Below, in pieces: positions 14,804 through 22,463 of a DNA stretch of 23,886 bases. Numbering within the stretch: the stretch's first letter is position 1; each line of letters starts with the position of its first letter. Origin of the DNA: Bacillota bacterium (GTDB taxonomy: Bacteria; Bacillota; Clostridia; Peptostreptococcales; Anaerovoracaceae). The stretch covers positions 1-23,886 of the forward strand of contig JAEENW010000140.1 in the NCBI GenBank assembly GCA_016283945.1. The letters are read 5' to 3'. Under the pieces are notes generated by a model. The model made no database searches. It was not told where the DNA came from and was given only the letters and a program-made list of their open reading frames with translations. A program made the position numbers and the translations under genes.

Positions 14804-15970
14804 TCAGTTTTCAGTCCCCAGGACCTCCGTAAGAGCCCTGAAGAGGGTCTCGGTCTCGCCGTCGGCGACGGTCCTCATGTCGAGCAGCAGGTAGTCGCCC
14901 TCCACGTGAGAGAGCACGGGGACTATCCAGCGCCTCAGCCTCATTGAGATCTCGTCCGCGCTGAGGTCCTCGGAGACCACCGCTACCGCCCAGGTGTCCA
15001 GCTTAAAGCCGGGCGCCATGCCTCCCCCGAGCCTGCAGTGGCCCGGCATGATCAGCACGTCCGCCTTGATGCCGGCGGCGGTGAGCTTCCTGCAGAGCGC
15101 CCAGGCCTTGGACCTGATGCGCTCGGAGGGCACGGATATGGTCTGGAGCACCGGGATCTCCGACATGGGGTCTCCCTCGGCGTAGATCCTGAAGGTCTCC
15201 TCGAGCACGGCGACGGTCATCTTCCCCGGCCTGAGGCTCCTCGCGAGAGGATGCCTTCTGATCCTCTCGACGTACTCCCTCTTGCCCGCGATGATGCCGG
15301 CCTGGCAGGCTCCGAGCAGCTTGTCGCCGCTGAAGCAGACCACGTCGGCTCCCTCGGCGATGACCCTGCGCACCGTGGGCTCGTGCAGCCCGTAGCGCGA
15401 TAGGTCCACCATGAGTCCTGTGCCGAGATCGCAGATCAGGGGCACTCTGAGGCTTCTGGACAGCAGCGAAAGCTCGTCGGATCCAACGGAGTTGACAGAA
15501 CCTGTGATCTTGTAATTCGCTGTGTTGACCTTGAGTATGGCTCCCGTCTCGGCGTCAGCCGCGGCGGAGTAGTCCGAGAGGAAGGTGCGGTTGGTAGAGC
15601 CGACCTCCTTGAGGCGCGCTCCCGCGAGCTCAATGCTCTCCGTGATCCTGAAGACGCTGCCCATGTCTATAAGCTCGCCCCTCGAGATCAGGACGTCCCT
15701 GCCCGGCGCGAGCGCCATGAAGCAGAGCAGGCAGGCAGCCGCGTTGTTGTTGACGACGATAGCGTCCTCGGCTCCGGTCACGCTCCTGATGAGCCCGGTA
15801 AGGTGCTCGAAGCGGTTGACCCTGAGGTCCTCCACGGGATCGTACTCGAGCGTGGAATAACCCGCGGCGGCCGCGTCCACGCGGTCGAGCGCGGAGGGAG
15901 CTATCCTCGCCCTGCCCAGATTCCCGTGCAGGATGACTCCCGCCCCGTTGATGACGCGGCGCAGGCTCAT
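14804..15970 (-). CDS. SelA-like PLP enzyme (L-seryl-tRNA(Sec) selenium transferase family) without the N-terminal domain
   Basis: Family members use PLP; true SelA converts Ser-tRNA(Sec) to Sec-tRNA(Sec). Strong SelA motifs are present: VINGAGVILHGNLGRA near the start, EDAIVVNNNAAACLL, DVLISRGELI, EVGSTNRTFL, and the PLP-lysine segment FSGDKLLGACQAGIIAGK. Bacterial SelA usually has about 460 residues with a ~75-residue tRNA-binding N-terminal domain. Here only a few residues precede the first core motif. I choose the ATG at 15970 because AAGGAG (15985-15980) lies nine bases away, giving 388 residues. An ATG at 16009 and a TTG at 16018 are alternatives with poor ribosome sites. No selB, selD or tRNA-Sec is visible. 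It may be a real SelA or a SelA-fold enzyme of other function such as a DgaE-like lyase. Confidence 0.85.
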   Translation of the reverse strand: MSLRRVINGAGVILHGNLGRARIAPSALDRVDAAAAGYSTLEYDPVEDLRVNRFEHLTGLIRSVTGAEDAIVVNNNAAACLLCFMALAPGRDVLISRGELIDMGSVFRITESIELAGARLKEVGSTNRTFLSDYSAAADAETGAILKVNTANYKITGSVNSVGSDELSLLSRSLRVPLICDLGTGLMVDLSRYGLHEPTVRRVIAEGADVVCFSGDKLLGACQAGIIAGKREYVERIRRHPLARSLRPGKMTVAVLEETFRIYAEGDPMSEIPVLQTISVPSERIRSKAWALCRKLTAAGIKADVLIMPGHCRLGGGMAPGFKLDTWAVAVVSEDLSADEISMRLRRWIVPVLSHVEGDYLLLDMRTVADGETETLFRALTEVLGTEN

Positions 15971-16058
15971 GCTCCTTCTCTCCTTCTTTTTTCCGTAGAG
16001 GTCTTCCATGTAGCTCAAGATCGCGGCCTAGGGGGCCGCCCGGGACGCACTTTTTTTT

Positions 16059-16087
16059 AATATAACACCCTTTCGGCGCGCGGTCAA
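16059..16087 (-). promoter_or_regulatory. Promoter of the SelA-like gene and trxB
   Basis: TTGACC (16087-16082) and TATATT (16064-16059) are separated by 17 bases on the minus strand, directly after the terminator of the MFS pair. A leader of about 80 bases precedes the preferred start at 15970. Confidence 0.72.
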
Positions 16088-16097
16088 TTTTTTATGC

Positions 16098-16129
16098 AAA
16101 AAGGCGCCACCACATATAGTGGGGCGCCT
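16098..16129 (-). terminator. Intrinsic terminator after the MFS transporter pair
   Basis: On the minus strand AGGCGCC (16129-16123) pairs with GGCGCCT (16108-16102), and CCAC/GTGG extends the stem inside after a one-base bulge. T residues at 16102-16098 follow, with a second T run at 16093-16088. It ends the transcript of the two transporters about 95 bases after the last stop. Confidence 0.88.
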
Positions 16130-16223
16130 CAGCCTTACCACAATATTTAGATAGTGTCCGGAGCTACGGCTCCACCCGTTCCGGGACAAAGGCGGCTGTC
16201 CAACTCAGCGCGTTTCAGGTCCC

Positions 16224-17522
16224 CTACTCCTTCACGAAGGAATCGAAGGCGTGGTCCTCCCTGTTCTTGGCCATGGTGTGCGGAAGCCCCGCGCAGAAGG
16301 CAAGCATCTTCTCCGAGAAGAGGAATATCATCTCGATGACTATGCCTATGAGGAAGCAGTACCTGTAGCCGGCCACCGGCTGCGCGTCGAGTATCCTCCC
16401 GCAGATGTTGGATACGATCACGGTTCCGAGGTTGCCGACTATGGTGACTATCGCCGTCATGGTCGCGTGCAGGTTCGCGGGCGGATTGTACTCGGTCAGG
16501 GTCATGCTCGCGCCGGTGGAGGCCATGGTGTAGATGAAGATCAGGCCGCTGCCGAGAAGGCATGCGGGAACTATCATCGAGGACTTCATGGGCAGGAAGG
16601 CCATCGCGAGGAAGATCGCGGAGCTCATCAGGCTCCAGGGCTTGAGGGCCTTGTACATGGCGCCCTTCCCGTCGCGGTAGCGTCCGCCGACCGAGCCCGC
16701 CGGACCCCTGAGTATGTACCTGGTGACTATCGCGAACATGGTCGTGTAGGCCACTGGGAAGCCGAAGCCGTTGATGAGGTACGGGCTGGTGTAGTTGACT
16801 ATGCAGGTGATCCCGTAGTAGACGATGCTCAGAGCTCCGACTGCCCAGACCTCGGGGACCTTGACCGCCTCGGTGAAGCTCTTCACGAAGGACATGGGCT
16901 CGGAGACCGTGTAGTTGTTGGAGTTCTCGATGACCCACTTGTAGTCGAAGAGGAAGAGCACTATGAAGCCCGAAGCCAGGCTCATGATGTTGTTGACCCA
17001 GATGATGATCCTGAAGTTGTTCGGGTCCCCTATCGCCTCGCCGAAGACGAGGACGAAGGACAGGAACTCAACGGACGAGACTATGCCGCCGAAGACGTTG
17101 GCCATGCCGAAGACCTTGCCGAGCTTGTCGTTGGAGGGCGAGAGATACTTCATGCACTTGATGATCGAGGGCCAGGCTATGGAGCCTATGGGAAGCAGCG
17201 CGAATACCGCGAGCAGCATGGGATAGCTCGGGTCGAAGCACATGAGTATGCCCAGAAGGCCCGTTATGAAGCACGGACCGTAGACGCAGAGCTTGGGCGA
17301 GACCGCGTCGCTGATCCTTCCGCCTATGATGGAGAACGGGACCGTGGTGATCGAATAGACCGACAGCAGGCTCGCGATCTGCGTGTTCGTCAGGCCGAAG
17401 CAGTTCTGGAAAGGCACATACAGCAGCATCAGGGTCATGTAGAGCTGCATGCTCGTCATGCCCATCAGCAGAGCGAGAAGATTTCTGTATGCCTTCGGGG
17501 TCATGCCCAGACTATTTCTCAA
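16224..17522 (-). CDS. MFS transporter, second of a paralogous pair
   Basis: This is a major facilitator protein of 432 residues with about 12 membrane helices. LYVPFQNCFGLTNTQIASLL (helix 1-2 region) and GGRISDAVSPKLC, a variant of MFS motif A between helices 2 and 3, are visible. VYYGITCIVNYTSPYLI and LTEYNPPAN in the second half are shared almost residue for residue with the gene upstream. The start is probably the TTG at 17522: GGAGG lies eight bases before it and it overlaps the preceding gene's stop as TTGA. The ATG at 17504 has no comparable site, and the frame further upstream lies inside the first transporter. The substrate is unknown; neither motif nor neighbours define it. Confidence 0.86.
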   Translation of the reverse strand: MRNSLGMTPKAYRNLLALLMGMTSMQLYMTLMLLYVPFQNCFGLTNTQIASLLSVYSITTVPFSIIGGRISDAVSPKLCVYGPCFITGLLGILMCFDPSYPMLLAVFALLPIGSIAWPSIIKCMKYLSPSNDKLGKVFGMANVFGGIVSSVEFLSFVLVFGEAIGDPNNFRIIIWVNNIMSLASGFIVLFLFDYKWVIENSNNYTVSEPMSFVKSFTEAVKVPEVWAVGALSIVYYGITCIVNYTSPYLINGFGFPVAYTTMFAIVTRYILRGPAGSVGGRYRDGKGAMYKALKPWSLMSSAIFLAMAFLPMKSSMIVPACLLGSGLIFIYTMASTGASMTLTEYNPPANLHATMTAIVTIVGNLGTVIVSNICGRILDAQPVAGYRYCFLIGIVIEMIFLFSEKMLAFCAGLPHTMAKNREDHAFDSFVKE

Positions 17523-18796
17523 ACCGGTTTCCTCCTTTTCATCTCGGAGATGGAGCCGGGTCTGCCTATCGGCCACTCGACTATCTTTTTGGAGAAGACG
17601 AATATGAGCTCCACGGCGATGCCCACCGCGAAGACGTACTTGTAGCCTCCGTTTCCGAGCCTGTCGAGCACGGGGCCGGAGATGTTCGAGACTATTATCG
17701 TCCCGAGGCTGCCTATGATCGAGGTCATGCCTGTCATGGTGCCGTAGATGTTCGAGGGCGGGTCGTACTCGCCGAGAGTGAGGCTCGCGGCGGTGGAGTT
17801 CATGCCGTAGGTGAAGATGACCAGCGCGGAGAGCATGCAGGCCGCGGCGAGCAGCTTAGCTCCGTGCGGGAGAAGTATGAGCCCTATGAGCCCGGCTATG
17901 GTGACGAAGCTCGTCAGCCTCACGCTCCTGTAGACGGCCCCAAGGCGGTCCCTGAGCAGCCCTCCCGCGAGTCCCGCGACGGACTTGAGCGAGAATCTCG
18001 TCACTATGGCGAAGAGCGTGGAGAGCGCTACCGGGAAGCCGTAGCAGGCGATGAGGTACGGGCTGATGTAGTTGACTATGCAGGTGACCCCGTAATAGAC
18101 CATGGACATGAAGCCGGTGGCCCAGAGCTCGGGGATCTTCACGACCTCCTTCAGGCTGGCGAGCAGCGAGCCGGGGATCTCTGCCTTGACGGTCACGGAG
18201 TTCTCCTCGATCCATCTGTAGTCGAGGAAGAAGAGTATGCCGAAGCCGCAGAGCAGCTCAAAGCAGCTGAAGATGATTATGGCCATCATGTAGGACGCGG
18301 GCTGGGAGATGCTCTCCCCGAATACGAGCACCGTTCCGAGGAAGAACACCGAGGCCATCACCCCGTCGAAGGCGTTGGCGAGCCCGAAGACCCTCCCGAG
18401 GCGCGCGGGATCCGGGACCAGCATCCTCATGCACTTGATGCAGGAGGACCATGAGATCTCGCCGAGCGGCAGTATGAAGAAGAGCAGCTTCAGCACCCTG
18501 TAGGGCGGGACCGTGGCGAGCAGCATTCCTGCTATGCCCATGGAAAAGCACGATACGAGCAGGCAGATCTTGGGAGAGACCGTGTCGCTCACCCTTCCCG
18601 CCAGCACGTAGCAGGGCATGGCGGCTATGGTGTAGATGGTCAGAAGCGTGCTTATCTGAGTGTTGCTCAGCCCGAAGGTGTTCTGAAACGGCACGTAGAA
18701 CATCATTATGAGGAAATACATGTAGTAAGAGGCCATGGAGAGGAAGGCCGCCGTGAGGCAGCGCTTTCCCTTGGCGCTCAGACCCAGGTCCAGCAT
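17519..18796 (-). CDS. MFS transporter, first of a paralogous pair
   Basis: The 425-residue product is a 12-helix major facilitator protein. FYVPFQNTFGLSNTQISTLL, LAGRVSDTVSPKIC (motif A-like), VYYGVTCIVNYISPYLIA and LTLGEYDPPSNIYGTMTGM align collinearly with the downstream transporter, so the two arose by duplication. The ATG at 18796 has an AAGGAG site twelve bases away, longer than usual. No convincing promoter hexamers are visible between the tsf terminator and this start. The pair could act as alternative carriers for related substrates or as a heteromeric unit. The sequence does not show which, and the substrate is not identifiable. Confidence 0.86.
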   Translation of the reverse strand: MLDLGLSAKGKRCLTAAFLSMASYYMYFLIMMFYVPFQNTFGLSNTQISTLLTIYTIAAMPCYVLAGRVSDTVSPKICLLVSCFSMGIAGMLLATVPPYRVLKLLFFILPLGEISWSSCIKCMRMLVPDPARLGRVFGLANAFDGVMASVFFLGTVLVFGESISQPASYMMAIIIFSCFELLCGFGILFFLDYRWIEENSVTVKAEIPGSLLASLKEVVKIPELWATGFMSMVYYGVTCIVNYISPYLIACYGFPVALSTLFAIVTRFSLKSVAGLAGGLLRDRLGAVYRSVRLTSFVTIAGLIGLILLPHGAKLLAAACMLSALVIFTYGMNSTAASLTLGEYDPPSNIYGTMTGMTSIIGSLGTIIVSNISGPVLDRLGNGGYKYVFAVGIAVELIFVFSKKIVEWPIGRPGSISEMKRRKPV

Positions 18797-18852
18797 GGAT
18801 TCTAGGATCTCCTTCCGGTCTGTATAGCGGACGCGTCCCGCCGGGCGCGGCC

Positions 18853-18889
18853 AAAAAGCAAAAGGAGCTCAGTTTTACCCAAGCTCCTT
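18853..18889 (-). terminator. Intrinsic terminator after rpsB-tsf
   Basis: On the minus strand AAGGAGCT (18889-18882) pairs with AGCTCCTT (18869-18862) and is followed by TTTGCTTTTT. It lies about 50 bases after the tsf stop and separates the ribosomal operon from the MFS pair. Confidence 0.88.
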
Positions 18890-18940
18890 GCGTATTACTG
18901 TTTGTTAGAGAGGGCAGCGTCCCTGTTCGGTTTGAAAGGC

Positions 18941-19867
18941 CTAGCCCTTCATCTGCTTGGCTACCTCTTCCGCGAAGTTCTCTTCTCTCTTCTCGAGACC
19001 CTCGCCTACCTCGTAGCGGACCATCTCGGCTACCTGGATGCTCTTGCCGATGGCCTTGGCGACGCTGTCGACGTACTGCTTGACGGAGAGCTCGCTGTTC
19101 TTTACGAAGACCTGATCGGTGAGGCAGGTCTCCTTGAGGCTCTTCTTGAGTCTGCCCTGGATCATCTTCTCGATGATGTTCTGGGGCTTGTCCGGGCTCT
19201 CCTTCTGAGCCTGGGCGATGAGGATCTCCTTCTCGTGAGCGAGATACTCGGGATCGACGGCGCTCTCATCCACGAACTTGGGGTTCATGGAGGCTACCTG
19301 CATGGCGACGTCCTTGCCGCACTCGGCGATCTCAGCCAGCTCGGCGTCGGTCTTGAGTCCGATGATGACACAGATCCTGCCGCCGCCGTGAGTGTATCCG
19401 ACGTACTTGACGCCCGGGGTGGCGAGCTTGGTGAGCCTTCTGATGCTCATGTTCTCGCCGATGGTGGCGATCCTGGAGGTCAGAGCCTCGGAGACGGTGC
19501 CCTCGTCGCCGTACTGGCAGGAGAGGATGCACTTCTCGCAGTCGGCCTCGGGATCGTTCAGGGCGATCTCGGCGATCTTCTCAACGAAATCGATGAAGTC
19601 GGGGTTCTTGGCGACGAAGTCGGTCTCGGAGTTGACCTCGACGACCGCGGCCTCGGTGCCCTCGGCGTTGATGGCTACTCTGGCGAGTCCCTCAGCGGCG
19701 ACTCTGCCGGACTTCTTGGCGGCCTTGGCGAGACCGTTCTCCCTGAGGTAGTCCACGGCCTTCTGGATGTCGCCTTCGGTGGCGGAAAGGGCCTTTTTGC
19801 AGTCCATCATTCCGGCACCGGTCATGTCACGAAGCTCTTTTACGAGCGCTGCGGTAATTGCTGCCAT
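18941..19867 (-). CDS. tsf: Translation elongation factor Ts
   Basis: EF-Ts exchanges GDP for GTP on EF-Tu. The 308-residue product starts MAAITAALVKELRDMTGAGM, then MDCKKALSATEGDIQKAVDY (UBA-like N-domain). The core domain has VEVNSETDFVAKN, the element that contacts EF-Tu. Full length and all expected blocks are present. The start is only four bases after the rpsB stop, the universal rpsB-tsf arrangement. Confidence 0.98.
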   Translation of the reverse strand: MAAITAALVKELRDMTGAGMMDCKKALSATEGDIQKAVDYLRENGLAKAAKKSGRVAAEGLARVAINAEGTEAAVVEVNSETDFVAKNPDFIDFVEKIAEIALNDPEADCEKCILSCQYGDEGTVSEALTSRIATIGENMSIRRLTKLATPGVKYVGYTHGGGRICVIIGLKTDAELAEIAECGKDVAMQVASMNPKFVDESAVDPEYLAHEKEILIAQAQKESPDKPQNIIEKMIQGRLKKSLKETCLTDQVFVKNSELSVKQYVDSVAKAIGKSIQVAEMVRYEVGEGLEKREENFAEEVAKQMKG

Positions 19868-19871
19868 TGTA

Positions 19872-20642
19872 TTATTCCTCCTCAGCCTTTTCTTCTTCGG
19901 CTTCCTCTACGGTCTCGGTCTCGGGCTCGGCGCTCTCGGCCGGAGCCTCGGCGAAGGACTCGCCCTGCTTGCCCTCGATGACGGCGTCGGCGAGCTTGCC
20001 GACGATGAGCTTGACCGCTCTGATGGCGTCGTCGTTGGCGGGGATGACGTAATCGACGTCGTCCGGATCGCAGTTGGTATCGCACATTCCGACGATGGGG
20101 ATGTCAAGGGCTCTGGCTTCCTTGACGGCGATCTTTTCCTTCTTGGGGTCGACCACGACGAGGCATCCGGGCATACCCTTCATGCTCTTGATGCCGCCGA
20201 GGTTCTTCTCGAGCTTGTCCATCTCCTGAACGAGCTTGGTGACTTCCTTCTTGGACAGCTTGTCGAAGGTGCCGTCCTCGGACATGGTGCGGATCTCTCC
20301 GAGCCTTCTGATACGGGCGGAGATGGTCTTGTAGTTGGTGAGCATTCCGCCCAGCCATCTCTCGTTTACGAAGTACATGCCGCAGCGGTCAGCCTCGTCG
20401 GCTACGGCCGCCTGGGCCTGCTTCTTGGTTCCCACGAAGAGCACCGGCTTGCCCTCGGCCGCGACTTCCTTGACAAAATCATAGGCCTGATCCATCTTGT
20501 TGACGGTCTTGGACAGATCGATGATGTAGATACCGTTGCGCTCGGTGAAGATATAGGGCTTCATCTTGGGGTTCCATCTTCTGGTCTGATGACCGAAGTG
20601 GACACCGGCCTCGAGCAGCTGCTTCATTGAAATAACTGACAT
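19872..20642 (-). CDS. rpsB: Small ribosomal subunit protein S2
   Basis: S2 joins the 30S subunit late in assembly. The ATG at 20642 with GGAGG seven bases upstream gives 256 residues beginning MSVISMKQLLEAGVHFGHQ. FTERNGIYIIDLSKT, FVGTKKQAQAAVADEA, YFVNERWLGGMLTN, CLVVVDPKKEKIAVKEA and the C-terminal VIPANDDAIRAVKLIVGKLA are classic S2 blocks. The C-terminal ~25 residues form an acidic Glu/Ala tail, a common feature of S2 in this phylum. The frame upstream of 20642 is leader sequence. Confidence 0.98.
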   Translation of the reverse strand: MSVISMKQLLEAGVHFGHQTRRWNPKMKPYIFTERNGIYIIDLSKTVNKMDQAYDFVKEVAAEGKPVLFVGTKKQAQAAVADEADRCGMYFVNERWLGGMLTNYKTISARIRRLGEIRTMSEDGTFDKLSKKEVTKLVQEMDKLEKNLGGIKSMKGMPGCLVVVDPKKEKIAVKEARALDIPIVGMCDTNCDPDDVDYVIPANDDAIRAVKLIVGKLADAVIEGKQGESFAEAPAESAEPETETVEEAEEEKAEEE

Positions 20643-20749
20643 TTCTTTACCTCCAGTTGGTACTTCCACCCGCTCGCTCAATAGTAGCTTGACCCTTTCG
20701 GGCACCGCAGGCATGGCGCGGGTGTGACAAATAGATAAAAACCGCACGC

Positions 20750-20784
20750 AAAAAGCGCACTACAGCATGATACTGCAAGTGCGC
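20750..20784 (-). terminator. Intrinsic terminator after the TcdA-type gene
   Basis: GCGCACT (20784-20778) pairs with AGTGCGC (20761-20755) on the minus strand, extended inward by CAG/CTG, and is followed by five T residues (20754-20750). It insulates rpsB from the upstream gene. The remaining 107 bases to the rpsB start hold no clear promoter hexamers. Confidence 0.88.
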
Positions 20785-20791
20785 CCTGAAA

Positions 20792-22018
20792 TCAAGCGTT
20801 TTTTATAAGATCTCTGATGATCTCCGAGGCGATGAAGAGCCCCGCTGCCGCCGGCATGTAGGAGATGCTCGGAATGGGCTTGGCGCCCTTCTTCACGGGC
20901 GGTTCGTCCGAGAAGAGGACCTTGACGCCCTCGACTCCGCGCTCGCGCAGCTGCTTCCTCACGGACTTGGCCAGCGGATCGTCGTGGGTCTTCGAGATGT
21001 CCGCGATCCTGAACCTGAAGGGGTCGAGGCGGTTTCCCGCGCCCATGGAGCTTATGACGGGTATCCCCTTCTCCCTGCAGGAGCAGATGAGGCCGACCTT
21101 GGCCTCCACGTCGTCGACGGCGTCCGCGACGTAATCCCAGGTATCGAGCTCGAGATGCTCGGATGTGTAGCTCCCGACCAGCCTGAAGTCGTAGATCACG
21201 GTCTCGGTATCCGGCGAGATGGCCCTGATCCTCTGAGCGGCTATGTCGGTCTTCATCCTGCCTATGTCCGCCCTGGTGCTGAGGATCTGGCGGTTGAGGT
21301 TCGTGACGTCGAAGGAGTCGAAGTCGCAGACTCCTATGCGCCCCACCCCGGCCCTCGCGAGGGCTTCGATTATGTAGCCGCCGACTCCGCCGCAGCCGCA
21401 GACCAGCACGGAGGCGTTCCTGAGAGCCGCGCAGCCCTCGTCGCCTATGAGCAGCGAGGTCCTCTCCTGCCAGACCGGGGTATCGCTGAAGGATACGTCG
21501 GCGTAGGATCTCTTCTCCACTATGACTCGGCCTCTGACCTGCGAGGGCTCGAAGCGCTCCATGCGGCAGCTCTCAGCCCCGTCCCCGGAGCGCGAGCAGA
21601 AGACGGCCTTGAGCTCTCCCTTGGCCTCGGCTCCGTCCTCCAGCACGCAGGCGTCGAACTCGGTGAGCGACTCGCTGAAGGCTCTCACGCAGGTGACGGT
21701 CTCGAAGCCTTCGAAGGCGACGCTGACGTCCCTGTAACTCCTCCCGGCCTCATCCCTCTGCCTGCAGCCCCTCTGGGCGGCGTAATAGACGGCCGCGCAG
21801 CGCAAGGCCTCCGCGGAGATGAGCGAGCCCTCGGACCTCAGGCATACGTCGGCGCCCTCCATCTTCCCGAGGAAGAACACCATGCCGGCGAGCGGCTCAG
21901 TGTAGGAGAGCGAGGCGGTGGCCGCCCTCATGTCGGCGTCTTCGACGGGCGTGTCGACGAGAAGCAGCATCGCGGTCTTCGTGTTGAAAGAGTAGTAATG
22001 CAGTTGTTCCTTTCGCAT
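20792..22018 (-). CDS. TcdA-type E1-like (ThiF/MoeB) enzyme with a ~180-residue N-terminal extra domain
   Basis: Residues ~183-408 form a complete E1-like domain of the tRNA threonylcarbamoyladenosine dehydratase type. GCGGVGGYIIEALARAGVG (208-226) is the nucleotide loop, then NLNRQI (240-245) with the adenylating Arg, DAVDDVEAK (299-307), SSMGAGNRLDP (323-333) and ISKTHDDPLAKSVRKQLR (341-358). TcdA dehydrates t6A37 in tRNA to cyclic t6A using ATP and is usually about 230-270 residues, so residues 1-180 are extra. That part contains GADVCLRSEGSLISAEALRC (55-74), which resembles the ADxxMRxFxxDGSEaxMCGN-xRC region of diaminopimelate epimerase but without the catalytic Cys-Gly-Asn. A degenerate DapF/PhzF-like fold is my inference. 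The gene is monocistronic, between two terminators. Confidence 0.85.
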   Translation of the reverse strand: MRKEQLHYYSFNTKTAMLLLVDTPVEDADMRAATASLSYTEPLAGMVFFLGKMEGADVCLRSEGSLISAEALRCAAVYYAAQRGCRQRDEAGRSYRDVSVAFEGFETVTCVRAFSESLTEFDACVLEDGAEAKGELKAVFCSRSGDGAESCRMERFEPSQVRGRVIVEKRSYADVSFSDTPVWQERTSLLIGDEGCAALRNASVLVCGCGGVGGYIIEALARAGVGRIGVCDFDSFDVTNLNRQILSTRADIGRMKTDIAAQRIRAISPDTETVIYDFRLVGSYTSEHLELDTWDYVADAVDDVEAKVGLICSCREKGIPVISSMGAGNRLDPFRFRIADISKTHDDPLAKSVRKQLRERGVEGVKVLFSDEPPVKKGAKPIPSISYMPAAAGLFIASEIIRDLIKNA

Positions 22019-22027
22019 GAGGTCCCT

Positions 22028-22079
22028 CCCTGACAGACGGGCCAGTCTGAGATACGGCGGATGCGGCGCCCCGGCGCCG
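22028..22079. repeat. Two short inverted repeats upstream of the TcdA-type gene
   Basis: CGGCGCC/GGCGCCG at 22064-22079 has only two bases between its arms, so it is better read as a palindrome than as a hairpin. CAGAC/GTCTG with a six-base centre lies around 22034-22049, just before the GGGAGG ribosome site. No clear promoter hexamers are visible in this gap. Either repeat could be an operator or a leader structure. Confidence 0.4.
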
Positions 22080-22085
22080 TTTCAT

Positions 22086-22111
22086 AAAAAAGCGCCCCTC
22101 TGCGGGGCGCT
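22086..22111 (-). terminator. Intrinsic terminator after gmk-rpoZ
   Basis: AGCGCCCC (22111-22104) pairs perfectly with GGGGCGCT (22098-22091) around a five-base loop on the minus strand, followed by six T residues (22091-22086). It starts 14 bases after the rpoZ stop. Confidence 0.93.
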
Positions 22112-22124
22112 GCGCTTCCCTTAG

Positions 22125-22460
22125 CTACTCCTCGGTATCCTCGGAAGCGTCCTCCGCGGGCTCCTCCGATACCTCGGTCTCTTCGGCAGGCCCGGCTTCG
22201 GACTCAGCGGCTTCGGCGGCCTCTTCGGACTCCTGAGCGTATTCGAACTGCTCTGCCTCGGCGGCCTCGACCCTCTTGTAGCTGATGAGATCGTCGGCGA
22301 TCTCGTCTGTCGCTATGGTGAGGGGCTTGATCTCGTCGGTGAGCTCGAGAGCGGGCTTGCCGTCGATCAGATCCCTGGCCCTCTTCGCGGCCATGACCGC
22401 GAGGGTGTACTTGCTGTCTACCTTGGTCCTGAGATGATCTACAGACGGATATAAAAGCAT
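22125..22460 (-). CDS. rpoZ: RNA polymerase omega subunit with acidic tail
   Basis: Omega chaperones the beta' subunit during polymerase assembly. The 111-residue product has the omega core in residues ~1-70: YPSVDHLRTKVDSKYTLAVM, AAKRARDLIDG and the KPLTIATDEIADDLISYKR segment. The remaining ~40 residues are a Glu/Ala/Ser-rich acidic tail, longer than in most omega proteins. It begins three bases after the gmk stop with an AGGAGG site. The gmk-rpoZ pair is standard in many bacteria. Confidence 0.94.
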   Translation of the reverse strand: MLLYPSVDHLRTKVDSKYTLAVMAAKRARDLIDGKPALELTDEIKPLTIATDEIADDLISYKRVEAAEAEQFEYAQESEEAAEAAESEAGPAEETEVSEEPAEDASEDTEE

Positions 22461-22463
22461 TTT

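Noticed and set aside
14804..16018. Selenocysteine-encoding UGA near the SelA-like gene
   Set aside because: All genes in the window read through to normal stops at family-typical ends, and no in-frame UGA replaces a catalytic cysteine; TrxB has the ordinary CATC.
16251..17645. Long plus-strand open frame (464 codons) opposite the MFS genes, and similar plus-strand frames at 4494-5741 and 7443-8810
   Set aside because: The products are rich in Gly, Val, Glu and Asp with no recognisable domains and lie fully antisense to well-identified genes. They arise from codon bias in GC-rich DNA.
20651..20675. GGTGGAAGTACC upstream of rpsB, loosely like a T-box core
   Set aside because: It differs from the GGGTGGTACCGC consensus, no Stem I or specifier is present, and no terminator stem follows. 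It lies next to the rpsB ribosome site by chance.
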